The position numbers and the translations under genes are program-made. The notes below the pieces were generated by a model that saw only the letters and a list, made by a program, of their open reading frames with translations, was not told where the DNA came from and did no database searches. A DNA stretch of 64,000 bases, from assembly GCA_000403215.2 (NCBI GenBank), contig KE159565.1, positions 197,489-261,488 of the forward strand. Direction: 5' to 3'. Positions 28,605 through 37,525 of this stretch are shown here, piece after piece; the first letter of the stretch is position 1, and the number at the start of each line of letters is the position of its first letter. Source of the stretch: Lachnospiraceae bacterium A4 (GTDB lineage: Bacteria > Bacillota > Clostridia > Lachnospirales > Lachnospiraceae).

Positions 28605-29822
28605 ATGACAGCACAGGATGTATTAGAGATCAAGGGAAAGGTCAGCACAGCCCTCTGTTATGCAAAAGTCGTGGAGGAGGAGGCAGTCGAGCAGATTCGC
28701 AGAATGTGTGATTATGAGTTTACACAGGGAAGCAGAATCCGCATTATGCCCGATGTCCATGCGGGAAAAGGCTGTACCATCGGCACGACCATGACGATTG
28801 CCGACAAGGCAGTGCCAAACATTGTCGGCGTGGATATTGGCTGCGGCATGTACACCGTGAAGCTCGGCAGGGAGGAGATTGATTTTGAGAAACTGGACGC
28901 GGCAGCGCATTATATCCCATCGGGGAAGAATGTCTGGGAAGGAAGGCAGGAGAGATTCGATTTGTTGCAGCTTCGCTGTTACCGCAGCTTAAAGGACGCA
29001 AGACGCCTAGAGCGCAGCCTTGGCACCTTAGGCGGCGGCAATCATTTTATCGAGGTGGATTTGGCGCAGGACGGGACGAAATACCTCGTCATTCATTCTG
29101 GCAGCAGAAACCTTGGAAAACAAGTCGCGGACTACTATCAACAACTGGCAATTGAACTCCACACCGGCAAGGAGGAGTATTTCAGGCAAAGAGATGCCCT
29201 GATTGCCGAGTACAAAGCGGCGGGGCGCAGAAAGGAAATTCAGAAAGCCTTGAAGGAACTCAAGTGGGAGCACAAGGATTGCCTCATTCCAGAGGATTTG
29301 CGCTACCTGTATGGAACATTTCTGGAGGATTATCTGCATGATGTAGAGCTTTGCCAGCAGTTCGCGAAGCGAAACCGTGAGAAGATGGCAGAGGTGATTT
29401 TAGAGAGAACAGGAATGACAGGCACAGACGCTTTTCACACAATCCATAACTATATTGATACCGATGAAATGATACTGCGCAAGGGCGCCATCGCCGCCCA
29501 TGAGGGCGAGAAAGTGTTAATTCCAATCAATATGAGAGATGGCAGCGTGCTCGCCGTCGGCAGAGGCAATCCAGAGTGGAACTACTCTGCGCCGCATGGC
29601 GCCGGACGGCTGATGTCGCGCACCAAAGCAAAAGAAAGTCTGTCCATGGAGGACTACCGCAGCATGATGGAGGGCATCTATACCACCTCTGTGAACGAGG
29701 CGACACTCGACGAGGCGCCAATGGCGTACAAGTCGCTTGCGGATATTATTGATGTGATCAGGGAGTCCGTGGACGTGATTGATATTATGAAACCAATTTA
29801 TAATTTTAAGGCATCTGACTAG
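28605..29822 (+). CDS. rtcB: RtcB family RNA ligase
   Basis: A 405-residue protein of the RtcB family, which joins RNA 2',3'-cyclic phosphate or 3'-phosphate ends to 5'-hydroxyl ends using GTP and Mn. Seen: MPDVHAGKGCTIGTT, the metal-ligand motif VGVDIGCGM, LGTLGGGNHFIEV, VIHSGSRNLG, and the C-terminal guanylylation region APHGAGR (His) with later DEAPMAYK. The length agrees with short bacterial RtcB. The ribosome site is AGAAGGGAG. A small XRE regulator follows 57 nt downstream. No archease or RtcA gene is near. A role in RNA repair after toxin or stress cleavage is plausible. Confidence 0.95.
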   Translation: MTAQDVLEIKGKVSTALCYAKVVEEEAVEQIRRMCDYEFTQGSRIRIMPDVHAGKGCTIGTTMTIADKAVPNIVGVDIGCGMYTVKLGREEIDFEKLDAAAHYIPSGKNVWEGRQERFDLLQLRCYRSLKDARRLERSLGTLGGGNHFIEVDLAQDGTKYLVIHSGSRNLGKQVADYYQQLAIELHTGKEEYFRQRDALIAEYKAAGRRKEIQKALKELKWEHKDCLIPEDLRYLYGTFLEDYLHDVELCQQFAKRNREKMAEVILERTGMTGTDAFHTIHNYIDTDEMILRKGAIAAHEGEKVLIPINMRDGSVLAVGRGNPEWNYSAPHGAGRLMSRTKAKESLSMEDYRSMMEGIYTTSVNEATLDEAPMAYKSLADIIDVIRESVDVIDIMKPIYNFKASD

Positions 29823-29879
29823 CGCAGGCTGGAAAAAGGACTCCTGTACTGGCAGACGCCAGAACAGGAGGAATAGAAA

Positions 29880-30131
29880 ATGGTTACGATACCGACAATC
29901 GACATGGTAAAGACAGGGCAGCACATTACGGAGCTACGGGTTCAGGCGGGGCTGTCTGTGCGGCAGCTGCAGGATATCTTTGGATTTTCCACACCGCAGG
30001 CGCTGTACAAGTGGCAGCATGGAACGGCGCTGCCGACAATCGACAATCTGGTCGTGCTGGCAGCAGTGCTCGGCGTGAAGGTCGATGACATACTGGTCAC
30101 GACGGACAGTTCCATGCAGGTCAGTGCATAA
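29880..30131 (+). CDS. Small XRE-type helix-turn-helix regulator
   Basis: An 83-residue protein that is almost only an HTH_3/XRE domain (ITELRVQAGLSVRQLQDIFG, then ALYKWQHGTALPTIDNLVVLA). A clear AGGAGGAATAGAAA ribosome site precedes it. It begins 57 nt after rtcB in the same direction and has no terminator between, so it may be cotranscribed with and regulate rtcB. No toxin partner is adjacent. Confidence 0.85.
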   Translation: MVTIPTIDMVKTGQHITELRVQAGLSVRQLQDIFGFSTPQALYKWQHGTALPTIDNLVVLAAVLGVKVDDILVTTDSSMQVSA

Positions 30132-30162
30132 GACCAGGATCCAAAAATATATTGTTCTACGA

Positions 30163-30191
30163 TTGATATTACGGCGCAAAGCAAGTATAAT
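30163..30191 (+). promoter_or_regulatory. Probable promoter of the bile salt hydrolase gene
   Basis: A -35 TTGATA at 30163-30168 and a -10 TATAAT at 30186-30191 have a 17-bp spacer, 77 bp before the start codon. Confidence 0.7.
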
Positions 30192-30268
30192 AAGAATAGA
30201 CCTGTTTTGCGTCAGCGCAGCATTATAGAGCTGACACAGAACATAAATCGAGGAATGGAGAGATTCGT

Positions 30269-31252
30269 ATGTGTACAGCAGCCGCTTATAGGACAGAAGA
30301 TTTCTATTTTGGACGCACACTGGATAATGAATTTTCTTACGGTGACGAGGTTACAGTCACACCCAGAAACTACACATTTCATTTTCGGGAGAAAGAGGAT
30401 ATCAAGACACATTATGCAATCATTGGCATGGCGTATGTAGCGGAGGAGTATCCGCTGTATTATGATGCTGTAAATGAAAAAGGGCTGGCGATGGCAGGAC
30501 TTAATTTCGTGGGAAACGCAGTCTACGGCGACTATGATCAGGGCAGGGACAACATCGCGCAGTTTGAGTTGATTCCGTGGATTCTAGGGCAGTGCGCCAC
30601 AGTTGCGCAGGCGCGTGCGCTCATCGAAAACATCAATATACGCAGCACAAAATTTACTGACAGCCTTCCGCCAGCGCAGCTGCATTGGATGATTGCGGAC
30701 AGTGAGGCGGCTGTCACCGTCGAAGCGGTCGCAGACGGCGTGAAGATTTATGACAATCCGGTGGGGGTGCTGACAAACAATCCACCGTTTATGGAGCAGA
30801 TGTTTGCGCTGAATAACTACATGCATCTGTCTGCAAAGCCGCCGATAAACACATTTGCACCAGGACTTGCGCTGCACCAGTACTGTCTCGGAATGGGGGC
30901 GATCGGACTGCCGGGTGATTTGTCGTCCCAGTCGCGGTTTGTGCGTGCGGTATTTACCAAGATGAACGCTGTCTGCGGCAAGAGCGAGCAGGAGAGTGTC
31001 AGCCAGTTTTTTCATATATTAGGCGCTGTTGACCAGCAGCGTGGATGCTGTGTTCTGGAAAACGGAAATTACGAGGTCACTCTTTATACCTCCTGCTGCA
31101 ATGCGAGCAAAGGAATCTATTATTATACGACTTATGATAATCACCAGATCACGGCGGTTGATCTGCACAGGGAAAATCTGGACGGCGAGAAGCTGGTCCG
31201 GTATCCGGCGGTCAAGGAAGAACAGATTTGGGTACAGAATGCGAAATCATGA
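30269..31252 (+). CDS. Choloylglycine hydrolase family protein, probable bile salt hydrolase
   Basis: A 327-residue Ntn-hydrolase. Met removal exposes the catalytic Cys2. Other active-site residues of bile salt hydrolases are present in order: Arg16 and Asp19 (GRTLDN), Asn79 (GLNF), the TNNP motif at about 169-172, and Arg223 (SSQSRFVRA). It would cleave glycine or taurine from conjugated bile acids in the cytoplasm, a trait of gut bacteria. Penicillin V acylases share the fold, but the GLNF and SSQSRF context favours bile salts. Its own promoter precedes it, and a lone receiver protein follows 26 nt later. Confidence 0.9.
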   Translation: MCTAAAYRTEDFYFGRTLDNEFSYGDEVTVTPRNYTFHFREKEDIKTHYAIIGMAYVAEEYPLYYDAVNEKGLAMAGLNFVGNAVYGDYDQGRDNIAQFELIPWILGQCATVAQARALIENINIRSTKFTDSLPPAQLHWMIADSEAAVTVEAVADGVKIYDNPVGVLTNNPPFMEQMFALNNYMHLSAKPPINTFAPGLALHQYCLGMGAIGLPGDLSSQSRFVRAVFTKMNAVCGKSEQESVSQFFHILGAVDQQRGCCVLENGNYEVTLYTSCCNASKGIYYYTTYDNHQITAVDLHRENLDGEKLVRYPAVKEEQIWVQNAKS

Positions 31253-31278
31253 TAAAAAGGATAGGATGAGGCGCTGAT

Positions 31279-31728
31279 ATGGAAAGAGATAAAGAGCTGT
31301 CAATGAATATTTCAAATACTGTGGAGGATGTTTTAGACCCTCTTATTGGAATGAGGATTTTAGTCGTTGAGGACAATGAGTTGAATCTGGAGATTGTGAC
31401 AGAGGTTTTGAGGGAGCGCGGGCTGGTTGTCACCACAGCCGAGAATGGACAGATTGCGGTCGAGTTGTTTCAAAACAGCATGCCGGGGACATTTGACGTG
31501 ATTTTGATGGATATGCACATGCCTGTCATGGGTGGTGTGGAGGCGACGAAAAGAATCCGTTCGATGAATCATGCCGATGCACAGTCAATACCAATACTGG
31601 CACTGACTGCAAATGACTTTGAGGAGGATGTCCGACAGACAAGGGAGGCCGGCATGAATGACCATCTGACCAAGCCTTTTGACATGGAGAAAATATTTGG
31701 TGCGCTTGCGATCTATGCCAAAAACTGA
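31279..31728 (+). CDS. Single-domain response regulator (receiver only)
   Basis: A 149-residue protein: a 25-residue leader and one receiver domain. It opens RILVVEDNELNLEIV, with the phospho-Asp in VILMDMHMPVMGG, the Thr/Ser in LALTAN and the Lys in HLTKPF. There is no output domain. It closely resembles the second receiver of hybrid kinases, including the one at 19394-22783, and may be its detached relay partner. It follows the bile salt hydrolase gene by 26 nt and ends at a terminator. Confidence 0.88.
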   Translation: MERDKELSMNISNTVEDVLDPLIGMRILVVEDNELNLEIVTEVLRERGLVVTTAENGQIAVELFQNSMPGTFDVILMDMHMPVMGGVEATKRIRSMNHADAQSIPILALTANDFEEDVRQTREAGMNDHLTKPFDMEKIFGALAIYAKN

Positions 31729-31734
31729 GAAGAA

Positions 31735-31757
31735 AGAGCATTGTGCTCTTTTTTTTG
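31735..31757 (+). terminator. Rho-independent terminator
   Basis: AGAGCA / TGCTCT stem with a three-base loop and a run of T residues, six bases after the receiver gene. Confidence 0.85.
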
Positions 31758-31784
31758 TGCCGTGATATGAATGAAAAATACTAG

Positions 31785-31813
31785 TTGACAAAATAATTTC
31801 TAAGTGATATTAT
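31785..31813 (+). promoter_or_regulatory. Probable promoter of the SPFH gene cluster
   Basis: A perfect -35 TTGACA at 31785-31790 and a TATTAT at 31808-31813 with a 17-bp spacer; a TATAAT overlaps slightly downstream. Confidence 0.65.
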
Positions 31814-31877
31814 AATGATATCAAAAGAAATTAAAAAGAAACAAGTAAACCCAAATATATATCCAGGAGGGGCTACG

Positions 31878-32882
31878 ATGGAGGAGAAGGTATTATCTAA
31901 GAAAAAGAACGGAATGGCTGCATTGCTCGGCATACTGGTATTGTATGCAGCCGCAATTGTGGGAATTGTCTTTGGCGCGAGGAACGAATACGTCACAGTC
32001 ATCATTGTCAGCGTGATCATAGCGGTGGTGGCAACGATACTGCTGGCGGGACTCAAAGTCCTAAAGCCGCAGGAGGCGTTAGTGCTCACCTTGTTTGGCA
32101 AATATATAGGCACATTGAAGGAGGACGGTTTTTATTTTGTGAATCCGTTCTGTGCCAGTGTCAACCCGGCAGCGCGGACGAAGCTGAACCAGAGCGGGGA
32201 TGTGAATGACTCCGTTGCGCTGATGGCAATTGCAAACAAGACAGCAGGTACAACCGTTGAGGCTTACAACAACAAAATCTCGCTGAAAATCATGACCTTG
32301 AACAACAACAAACAGAAGATTAATGACTGTCTTGGCAATCCGATTGAAATTGGGATTGCTGTCACATGGAAAGTGGTTGATACGGCAAAAGCAGTGTTCA
32401 ACGTAGATAATTACAAAGAATTTCTGTCCTTGCAGTGTGACAGTGCACTCCGCGATATCGTGCGAATCTATCCCTATGATGTGGCGCCGAACGTCGATAC
32501 GACAGGAGACGGACTTTCAGATGAGGGAAGTCTGCGCGGCTCAAGTGAGATTGTTGCGGGCAGAATCCGCGACGAGATACAAAAAAGGGTCGAGGAGGCA
32601 GGAATCGAGGTTGTTGAGGCGCGCATTACATATCTTGCCTACGCGCCGGAAATCGCAGCAGTCATGCTTCAGCGCCAGCAGGCATCCGCAATTATTGATG
32701 CGCGGAAAATGATTGTGGACGGCGCGGTCGGCATGGTCGAGATGGCATTAGAGCGCCTGAGCGAAAATCATACCGTCGAGCTGGACGAGGAGCGCAAGGC
32801 CGCGATGGTGTCAAACCTGTTAGTCGTTCTCTGCGGAAACCGAGATGCACAGCCAATTGTAAATTCAGGCAGCTTATATTAA
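31878..32882 (+). CDS. SPFH/Band 7 domain membrane protein
   Basis: A 334-residue protein with two hydrophobic segments near the N-terminus (about residues 12-34 and 40-60). A stomatin/prohibitin (SPFH) domain follows (VLKPQEALVLTLFGKYIGTL, then DGFYFVNPF) with a helical C-terminal region (EIAAVMLQRQQASAIIDAR). Such proteins form membrane microdomain scaffolds or cages with flotillin-like oligomerisation. The start at 31878 follows AGGAGGGGCTACG; the track-long start at 31815 lacks a ribosome site. It heads a cluster with a ribbon-helix-helix protein, a small membrane protein and a YbjQ-family protein. Confidence 0.92.
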   Translation: MEEKVLSKKKNGMAALLGILVLYAAAIVGIVFGARNEYVTVIIVSVIIAVVATILLAGLKVLKPQEALVLTLFGKYIGTLKEDGFYFVNPFCASVNPAARTKLNQSGDVNDSVALMAIANKTAGTTVEAYNNKISLKIMTLNNNKQKINDCLGNPIEIGIAVTWKVVDTAKAVFNVDNYKEFLSLQCDSALRDIVRIYPYDVAPNVDTTGDGLSDEGSLRGSSEIVAGRIRDEIQKRVEEAGIEVVEARITYLAYAPEIAAVMLQRQQASAIIDARKMIVDGAVGMVEMALERLSENHTVELDEERKAAMVSNLLVVLCGNRDAQPIVNSGSLY

Positions 32883-32935
32883 ACACATAAGACCGATATA
32901 GAACTTGCGTTCTAATACAAAAAAGGAATGATGGT

Positions 32936-33136
32936 ATGGGTGATTCTGGAAAAAAACAAGTGCCGCTCAGGCTGTCGGCAAAGCTGTATGAGGCAATTGC
33001 CGCATGGGCGGACGATGATTTCCGCTCCGTCAATGGACAGATTGAGTACTTGCTGACAGAGTGCGTCCGGCAGCGGAAGAAAAACGGGAAGTACGTTTCC
33101 GATGAGATCGACAAGCCGCTGGAAATTGACATTTGA
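32936..33136 (+). CDS. Arc-like ribbon-helix-helix small protein
   Basis: A 66-residue protein matching the ribbon-helix-helix pattern: a beta strand ([14 protein letters not shown]) then two helices ([19 protein letters not shown]). This is the Arc/MetJ DNA-binding fold. In this family it is often located next to SPFH genes, as here (53 nt downstream). It is probably cotranscribed and may be a repressor of the cluster. Confidence 0.75.
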   Translation: MGDSGKKQVPLRLSAKLYEAIAAWADDDFRSVNGQIEYLLTECVRQRKKNGKYVSDEIDKPLEIDI

Positions 33137-33218
33137 AACAGGCTGCGGACAACGAAGGCATACGATAACGGTGCTGGTAATGCGGGTGCACAGCAAAAAG
33201 AGAAGGGGCGTGAGATAG

Positions 33219-33446
33219 ATGAAGCATTGGAAGAAAATGGTTGCGCCAATTGTGATTGCTTCCATTATGATTGTATACTATACTGGAATAATAATATTTT
33301 TTATGGCAGTACCCGGCATCCCGGCTGCTCTCAAGATTTTCATGATAGTGGTGCCGCTGGTTCTGGCGGCGGTGATGCTCGGTGTGTTGATAAACAGAAT
33401 AAAAGAGATTCAAGGAGGAGAAGAAGATGATCTTAGTCAATACTGA
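33219..33446 (+). CDS. Small two-helix membrane protein, unknown
   Basis: A 75-residue protein with two strongly hydrophobic segments (about residues 8-30 and 38-59) and an acidic C-terminus (GGEEDDLSQY). No family is recognised. It overlaps the YbjQ gene by 20 bases, so the two are translated from one transcript. It probably resides in the same membrane zone as the SPFH protein. Confidence 0.7.
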   Translation: MKHWKKMVAPIVIASIMIVYYTGIIIFFMAVPGIPAALKIFMIVVPLVLAAVMLGVLINRIKEIQGGEEDDLSQY

Positions 33447-33738
33447 TTACATTTCTGGAAAAGAGCTCGAAATGCTTGGCATGGTGAAAGGGAGTACCAT
33501 TCAGTCAAAAAATGTCGGAAAGGACATCACGCAGAGCTTTAAGACACTGGTGGGCGGTGAGCTGACAGCCTACACAGAGATGATGAATGAGGCGCGTGCG
33601 CTCGCTACGAAGCGCATGACACAGGAGGCTGAAAAGCTTGGCGCCGACGCAATTGTGAATATCCGCTATGCGTCCGCGGCAGTCATGCAGGGCGCCGCAG
33701 AGGTGATGGCATACGGTACTGCTGTGAAATTCAGATAA
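33427..33738 (+). CDS. YbjQ/UPF0145 family protein
   Basis: A 103-residue protein with the UPF0145 (YbjQ) pattern: a beta-strand start GKELEMLGMVKGSTIQ, the middle LVGGELTAYTEMMNEAR, and the C-terminal GADAIVNIRYASA. The fold is a small beta-rich domain that often forms pentamers; a heavy-metal binding role has been suggested but is unproven. The ribosome site AAGGAGGAGAAG lies within the upstream gene it overlaps. Confidence 0.88.
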   Translation: MILVNTDYISGKELEMLGMVKGSTIQSKNVGKDITQSFKTLVGGELTAYTEMMNEARALATKRMTQEAEKLGADAIVNIRYASAAVMQGAAEVMAYGTAVKFR

Positions 33739-33792
33739 TCAACATGGTAAAAATGTCCGCGGTGAACGCCGCGGGCATTTTGGAGGAAAATT

Positions 33793-34743
33793 ATGTTTGC
33801 ATTAAAAAGTGTTTTATTGATGGTGGCTGGCTTCTTTATTTTAATAAAGGGGGCAGATTTCTTTGTGGACGGCGCGTCGGGCATCGCGGAGAAGTTCCAT
33901 ATACCGCAGATTGTCATCGGGCTGACCATTGTGGCATTCGGGACGAGTGCGCCAGAGGCGGCAATCAGCATCTCGGCGGCATTTGCGGGGACGACGGGCA
34001 TCGCAATCGGCAACATTCTTGGCAGTAATCTGCTGAATATTTTGATTATACTTGGCATTTCCGCGTGTATCGTACCGCTGCATATCGGAAAATCCAGTAT
34101 TAAATTTGATATTCCGTTTAATTTGGCCATAACGTTTGCGCTTGTTCTGTTTGGTGTTGTTTTTGGCGAACTGAATGTTTATTCCGGCGTGGTATTCTGG
34201 CTTCTGATGATTGCCTTTCTGGTGCATCTTTTTCGCGCGGCAAAGAGTGAAATGAGCCAAGGCAGTCCAGAGGAGTCCAAGAAGCAGAGGAATATCTTTC
34301 TACTGATTCTGTATATTGCGGGCGGCATTGCGGCAATTATTTTTGGAAGTGATCTTGCCGTGGACCATGCGACGGTCATTGCATCAGAGCTGCTGCACAT
34401 TGATGACCGGCTGATTGGACTGACGATTATTGCCTTTGGGACTTCGCTGCCGGAACTTATGACTTCTGTGATGGCGGCGAGAAAGGGAAATGCGGATATC
34501 GCAGTCGGAAATATTCTGGGAAGCAATATTTTCAACATTTTATTTGTGCTGGGGACGGTATCGCTGATTGCGCCGGTGCCGTTTTCGTTGTCGTTTGTCA
34601 TTGACGGCATCATCGGCATTGCGGCAGTGGTGCTTTTGTATTTTCTGTCAAAAGATGATGATACGCTGTCGAGACGTGACGGGGTGATATTTTTGGCAGG
34701 GTACGCAGTCTATTTTGGATACCTGCTTATGACAAATCTTTGA
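33793..34743 (+). CDS. Calcium/sodium antiporter (CaCA family, YrbG type)
   Basis: A 316-residue membrane protein with about ten membrane segments in two inverted halves. Each half carries the alpha-repeat ion-binding motif: AFGTSAPEAAISI and AFGTSLPELMTSV, with glutamates in the pore. It would exchange Ca2+ for Na+ (or K+). The ribosome site is GGAGGAAAATT. It lies 54 nt after the YbjQ gene and could be the last gene of that transcript. Confidence 0.93.
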   Translation: MFALKSVLLMVAGFFILIKGADFFVDGASGIAEKFHIPQIVIGLTIVAFGTSAPEAAISISAAFAGTTGIAIGNILGSNLLNILIILGISACIVPLHIGKSSIKFDIPFNLAITFALVLFGVVFGELNVYSGVVFWLLMIAFLVHLFRAAKSEMSQGSPEESKKQRNIFLLILYIAGGIAAIIFGSDLAVDHATVIASELLHIDDRLIGLTIIAFGTSLPELMTSVMAARKGNADIAVGNILGSNIFNILFVLGTVSLIAPVPFSLSFVIDGIIGIAAVVLLYFLSKDDDTLSRRDGVIFLAGYAVYFGYLLMTNL

Positions 34744-34825
34744 AAAAAGTTACTGGCAGCAGTTGCCAAAGGCATTCTTACTTTAGACGGGTAGGGGGGC
34801 CTTTTTTGATACACACCAAAAAAGA

Positions 34826-34877
34826 TTGCAATGAAAATACACCTATGGTAAAATAACTATATTCATAGGTAACTATA
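34826..34877 (+). promoter_or_regulatory. Promoter with overlapping dyad, probable BlaI-type operator
   Basis: A -35 TTGCAA at 34826-34831 and a -10 TAAAAT at 34849-34854 have a 17-bp spacer. The inverted pair ACCTATG (34841-34847) / CATAGGT (34864-34870) straddles the -10, and TAACTATA is repeated directly at 34854-34861 and 34870-34877. A repressor bound here would block the promoter, consistent with autoregulation by the BlaI-like product encoded downstream. Confidence 0.6.
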
Positions 34878-34916
34878 AATATAATTATATCTCAAGAAAA
34901 GGGCAGGAGGATGCAT

Positions 34917-35315
34917 ATGGAACAAAATACACCGTTTATAACGCAGGAGGAACTGACAGACTGTGAAGTGCTGGTCATGAAGGTGATCTGGCAGAGCGAT
35001 ACTGTGATGTCCATACAGGAGATTATCACCCGAATCAATCAGCAGTACCAAAAAGACTGGAAGCTTCAGACTGTCTCCACTTTTCTCAGCCGCGCTGTCA
35101 AGAAGGGGTATCTGGAAATGAAGCGCCGCGGCAGGTCCTTTGATTATTATCCGCTGGTGACAGAGGAACAGTACGGCAGGCGCGAGATCGCAAAGTGTGT
35201 CGAGAATTGGGGAGATGGGAAGCTTGGAAATCTGATTGCTTCGTTTGCGGAGACGAAGCATTTATCAGCACAGGAAAAGGAAGAGATCAAGGGATTGCTA
35301 GATGGTATGGATTAG
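34917..35315 (+). CDS. BlaI/MecI/CopY family repressor
   Basis: A 132-residue winged-helix repressor. Seen: LTDCEVLVMKVIW at the start of the DNA-binding domain, the recognition helix region WKLQTVSTFLSRAVKKGYL, and a short helical dimer or cleavage region. Two ATGs occur; the one at 34917 is preferred because AGGAGG lies against the first (34911). It overlaps the M56 peptidase gene by 14 bases. In the known system the peptidase inactivates the repressor after sensing a beta-lactam; here the signal may differ. Confidence 0.92.
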   Translation: MEQNTPFITQEELTDCEVLVMKVIWQSDTVMSIQEIITRINQQYQKDWKLQTVSTFLSRAVKKGYLEMKRRGRSFDYYPLVTEEQYGRREIAKCVENWGDGKLGNLIASFAETKHLSAQEKEEIKGLLDGMD

Positions 35316-36681
35316 GCTGTGGCTCTCCTGTGCCGCTTTCCTCTCCGCAGCGGGCGGCATTTCATATGGACTGGTAAGGCTGTCAGAACGTCTATGGAAG
35401 CCGGCAAATCCAGTGCTGCTGCTGACACTGCAAAAACTGGTGCTGGTGCTGTACTGGGTGCCAGTGTCGTTTGCGTGGATTTGCCTCAAGAGAATTTCGT
35501 ATGAAAATAAGATTTTATCCTATAAGGGCGAGTTTGTGTGCTCGACAGTGCCCTCAATGACAGACGCCTTTTATCTGCTGGGAATACTTTGGCTGGCAGG
35601 ATTTGTGCTCTCTATTGTGTGCTTTGCTGTCAGGCAGCACAGACTGTCAGTACTGATGAGGGGGAATGTGCCTGTAGAGCAGCCGCGCTATCTTGCTGTT
35701 TTTGAGGAGTGCAGGCGGCAGGCTGGGCTCGGTGCAGTAGTGCTTTGCCAGAATGACCGGCTTTCGTCCCCCATCACAGCGGGATTTTTCAGACAGCAGG
35801 TAATCCTTCCGTTCGCAGCATATACGGACGCAGAACTTCGAATGATTTATGAGCATGAGCTGACCCATATTCAGCACAGAGATCTGTTCTGGCGGCTGTT
35901 TGCGCTCGCAACCTCGTGGGTGCACTGGTTTAATCCAGTGATTTATCTACAGCAGGGAGAGCTGGACTGCCTGCAGGAGATGGTGTGTGATTTGAGCATC
36001 GCAGTCAAAAATGAATATTATACCAAAAAGGAGTATGCGGCATTTCTCGTAAAGCTCACAGAACCGGAAACTGTCAATGCCTGTACAACAGCGTTGATCA
36101 AAAATAAAAGTCAAACAGTAAGGAGGATTCATAAGATGGCAAAAACAAAAGAACTAAGAAAACCAAAGAAATTCGTTGCAGGGATTAGCTGTGCAGCTCT
36201 TGCAGTGCTTACACTGATTCCAGCAACAGCAGTGTCTGCCAAGGCGGCGAAGTTACAGGAGGACTGGATACGGGCGGAGGAGACTTCTATAGAGGTAGAA
36301 CCACCAGTTTACTTTGATTTATCTATGGTAGAATGTGGATATGATGATGGGAGTGTAGTCGAGACTAATGGAAGTCAGGAGATAGAGATATATTCGTCCA
36401 CAGATGATTTGAGTAAGACAATTGAAGCAAATACCAGACATATATATCAATATCGAAGTATGTCTGTGGGAGATTCTGTATCTATATCAACAAAGTGTGA
36501 TGATAGCTCAGTTACATATAAAATAGGTGTTAAATGTAAAGAAACCGGAAAAATGGAGTGGATATCTGGAGAAGGCAGATTATATTATGTATATGATGTA
36601 ACTGAGAAAGGAAGTTATTCAGTATTTGTTGAGAACAATAATAATTTTTCGATAAAAGTTACAGGGACAGCAATGTATTAA
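35302..36681 (+). CDS. BlaR1/MecR1-like M56 membrane metallopeptidase with atypical sensor tail
   Basis: A 459-residue membrane protein. The N-terminal half has four membrane segments and the gluzincin motif HELTH (near residue 190) with the M56 context ARMIYEHEL-like and WWHWFNP-like (here SWVHWFNPVIY). After a further membrane segment (about residues 287-307, VSAKA end), an extracytoplasmic tail of about 150 residues follows. This tail is not a penicillin-binding domain: it is short, acidic and beta-rich and has no SxxK motif. It therefore probably senses something other than a beta-lactam and then cleaves the co-encoded repressor. Confidence 0.85.
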   Translation: MVWIRLWLSCAAFLSAAGGISYGLVRLSERLWKPANPVLLLTLQKLVLVLYWVPVSFAWICLKRISYENKILSYKGEFVCSTVPSMTDAFYLLGILWLAGFVLSIVCFAVRQHRLSVLMRGNVPVEQPRYLAVFEECRRQAGLGAVVLCQNDRLSSPITAGFFRQQVILPFAAYTDAELRMIYEHELTHIQHRDLFWRLFALATSWVHWFNPVIYLQQGELDCLQEMVCDLSIAVKNEYYTKKEYAAFLVKLTEPETVNACTTALIKNKSQTVRRIHKMAKTKELRKPKKFVAGISCAALAVLTLIPATAVSAKAAKLQEDWIRAEETSIEVEPPVYFDLSMVECGYDDGSVVETNGSQEIEIYSSTDDLSKTIEANTRHIYQYRSMSVGDSVSISTKCDDSSVTYKIGVKCKETGKMEWISGEGRLYYVYDVTEKGSYSVFVENNNNFSIKVTGTAMY

Positions 36682-36687
36682 TCAAGC

Positions 36688-36713
36688 TTTAAAGGGACAT
36701 TAGTCCCTTTAAA
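36688..36713 (+). terminator. Hairpin after the M56 gene
   Basis: TTTAAAGGGAC and GTCCCTTTAAA form a perfect 11-bp stem with a four-base loop, just after the M56 stop. There is no T run beyond the stem, so termination is likely but not certain. Confidence 0.6.
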
Positions 36714-37525
36714 TACACACAATTCAACTACAAAATTAGTAAAGGCGGTGATGGATATGAAAACATAGATACAGTAAAACAGAGTAATTTGCAAACCAAA
36801 GTAAAGAAAGTTCACAAAAGAAAGAACAAAAGAAAGGTGAAACATATGAAGAGAAAAATTTTATCAACAATTGTGGCATGAGCAGTAGCCTTTACCTGTC
36901 TGGGTGATATGAGCGTCAATGCTGCGACACCGGAAGCGATATCCGAACCTGTAATATCTGGTGACAATGGACAAATGGAGTTTTTGGAAATTTCAGAAGA
37001 GGAAGTTGCAGTGGAGGAGGTTCCTGAGACAAGACTGAATGCCACAGACAGAGAATATGCAGATGAACAGTTTACGGTATCTGAGGAGGGTGTGCCATAT
37101 AGCCAGCGTGATACTGTCCCAAATACAGACCCCAATCATGCATATCTTGCTCAAAATGATGTGGTTTATCAAGGAGCGATAGAAACAGAGAAAGAATTTC
37201 GGTGGTATGCTTTCGAAATTAAAGAAAAAAGCAAAATAACTATTTTATTGCAGATGGTAGAGACGTTAGATGCTGATTTGATAATGTTTTCATTAGATAC
37301 AGAAACATCTACTTTGAATGCAATTAATGGAAGTGCAGCAGGCGGGGCTGGCGTAACTGAATATTATGCAAATGTGCTGGAACCGGGGATTTATTATTTT
37401 ACAGTAACTGGCTATGAAGGGACAGGACAGTTTGCATTTGCTTTCTTCCAGAGTTCATTGGATGCAAATTATGAAGTAAATGATACCTCAGCAACAGCAA
37501 CAAGTGTTGCACTGGATTCAAGTTA

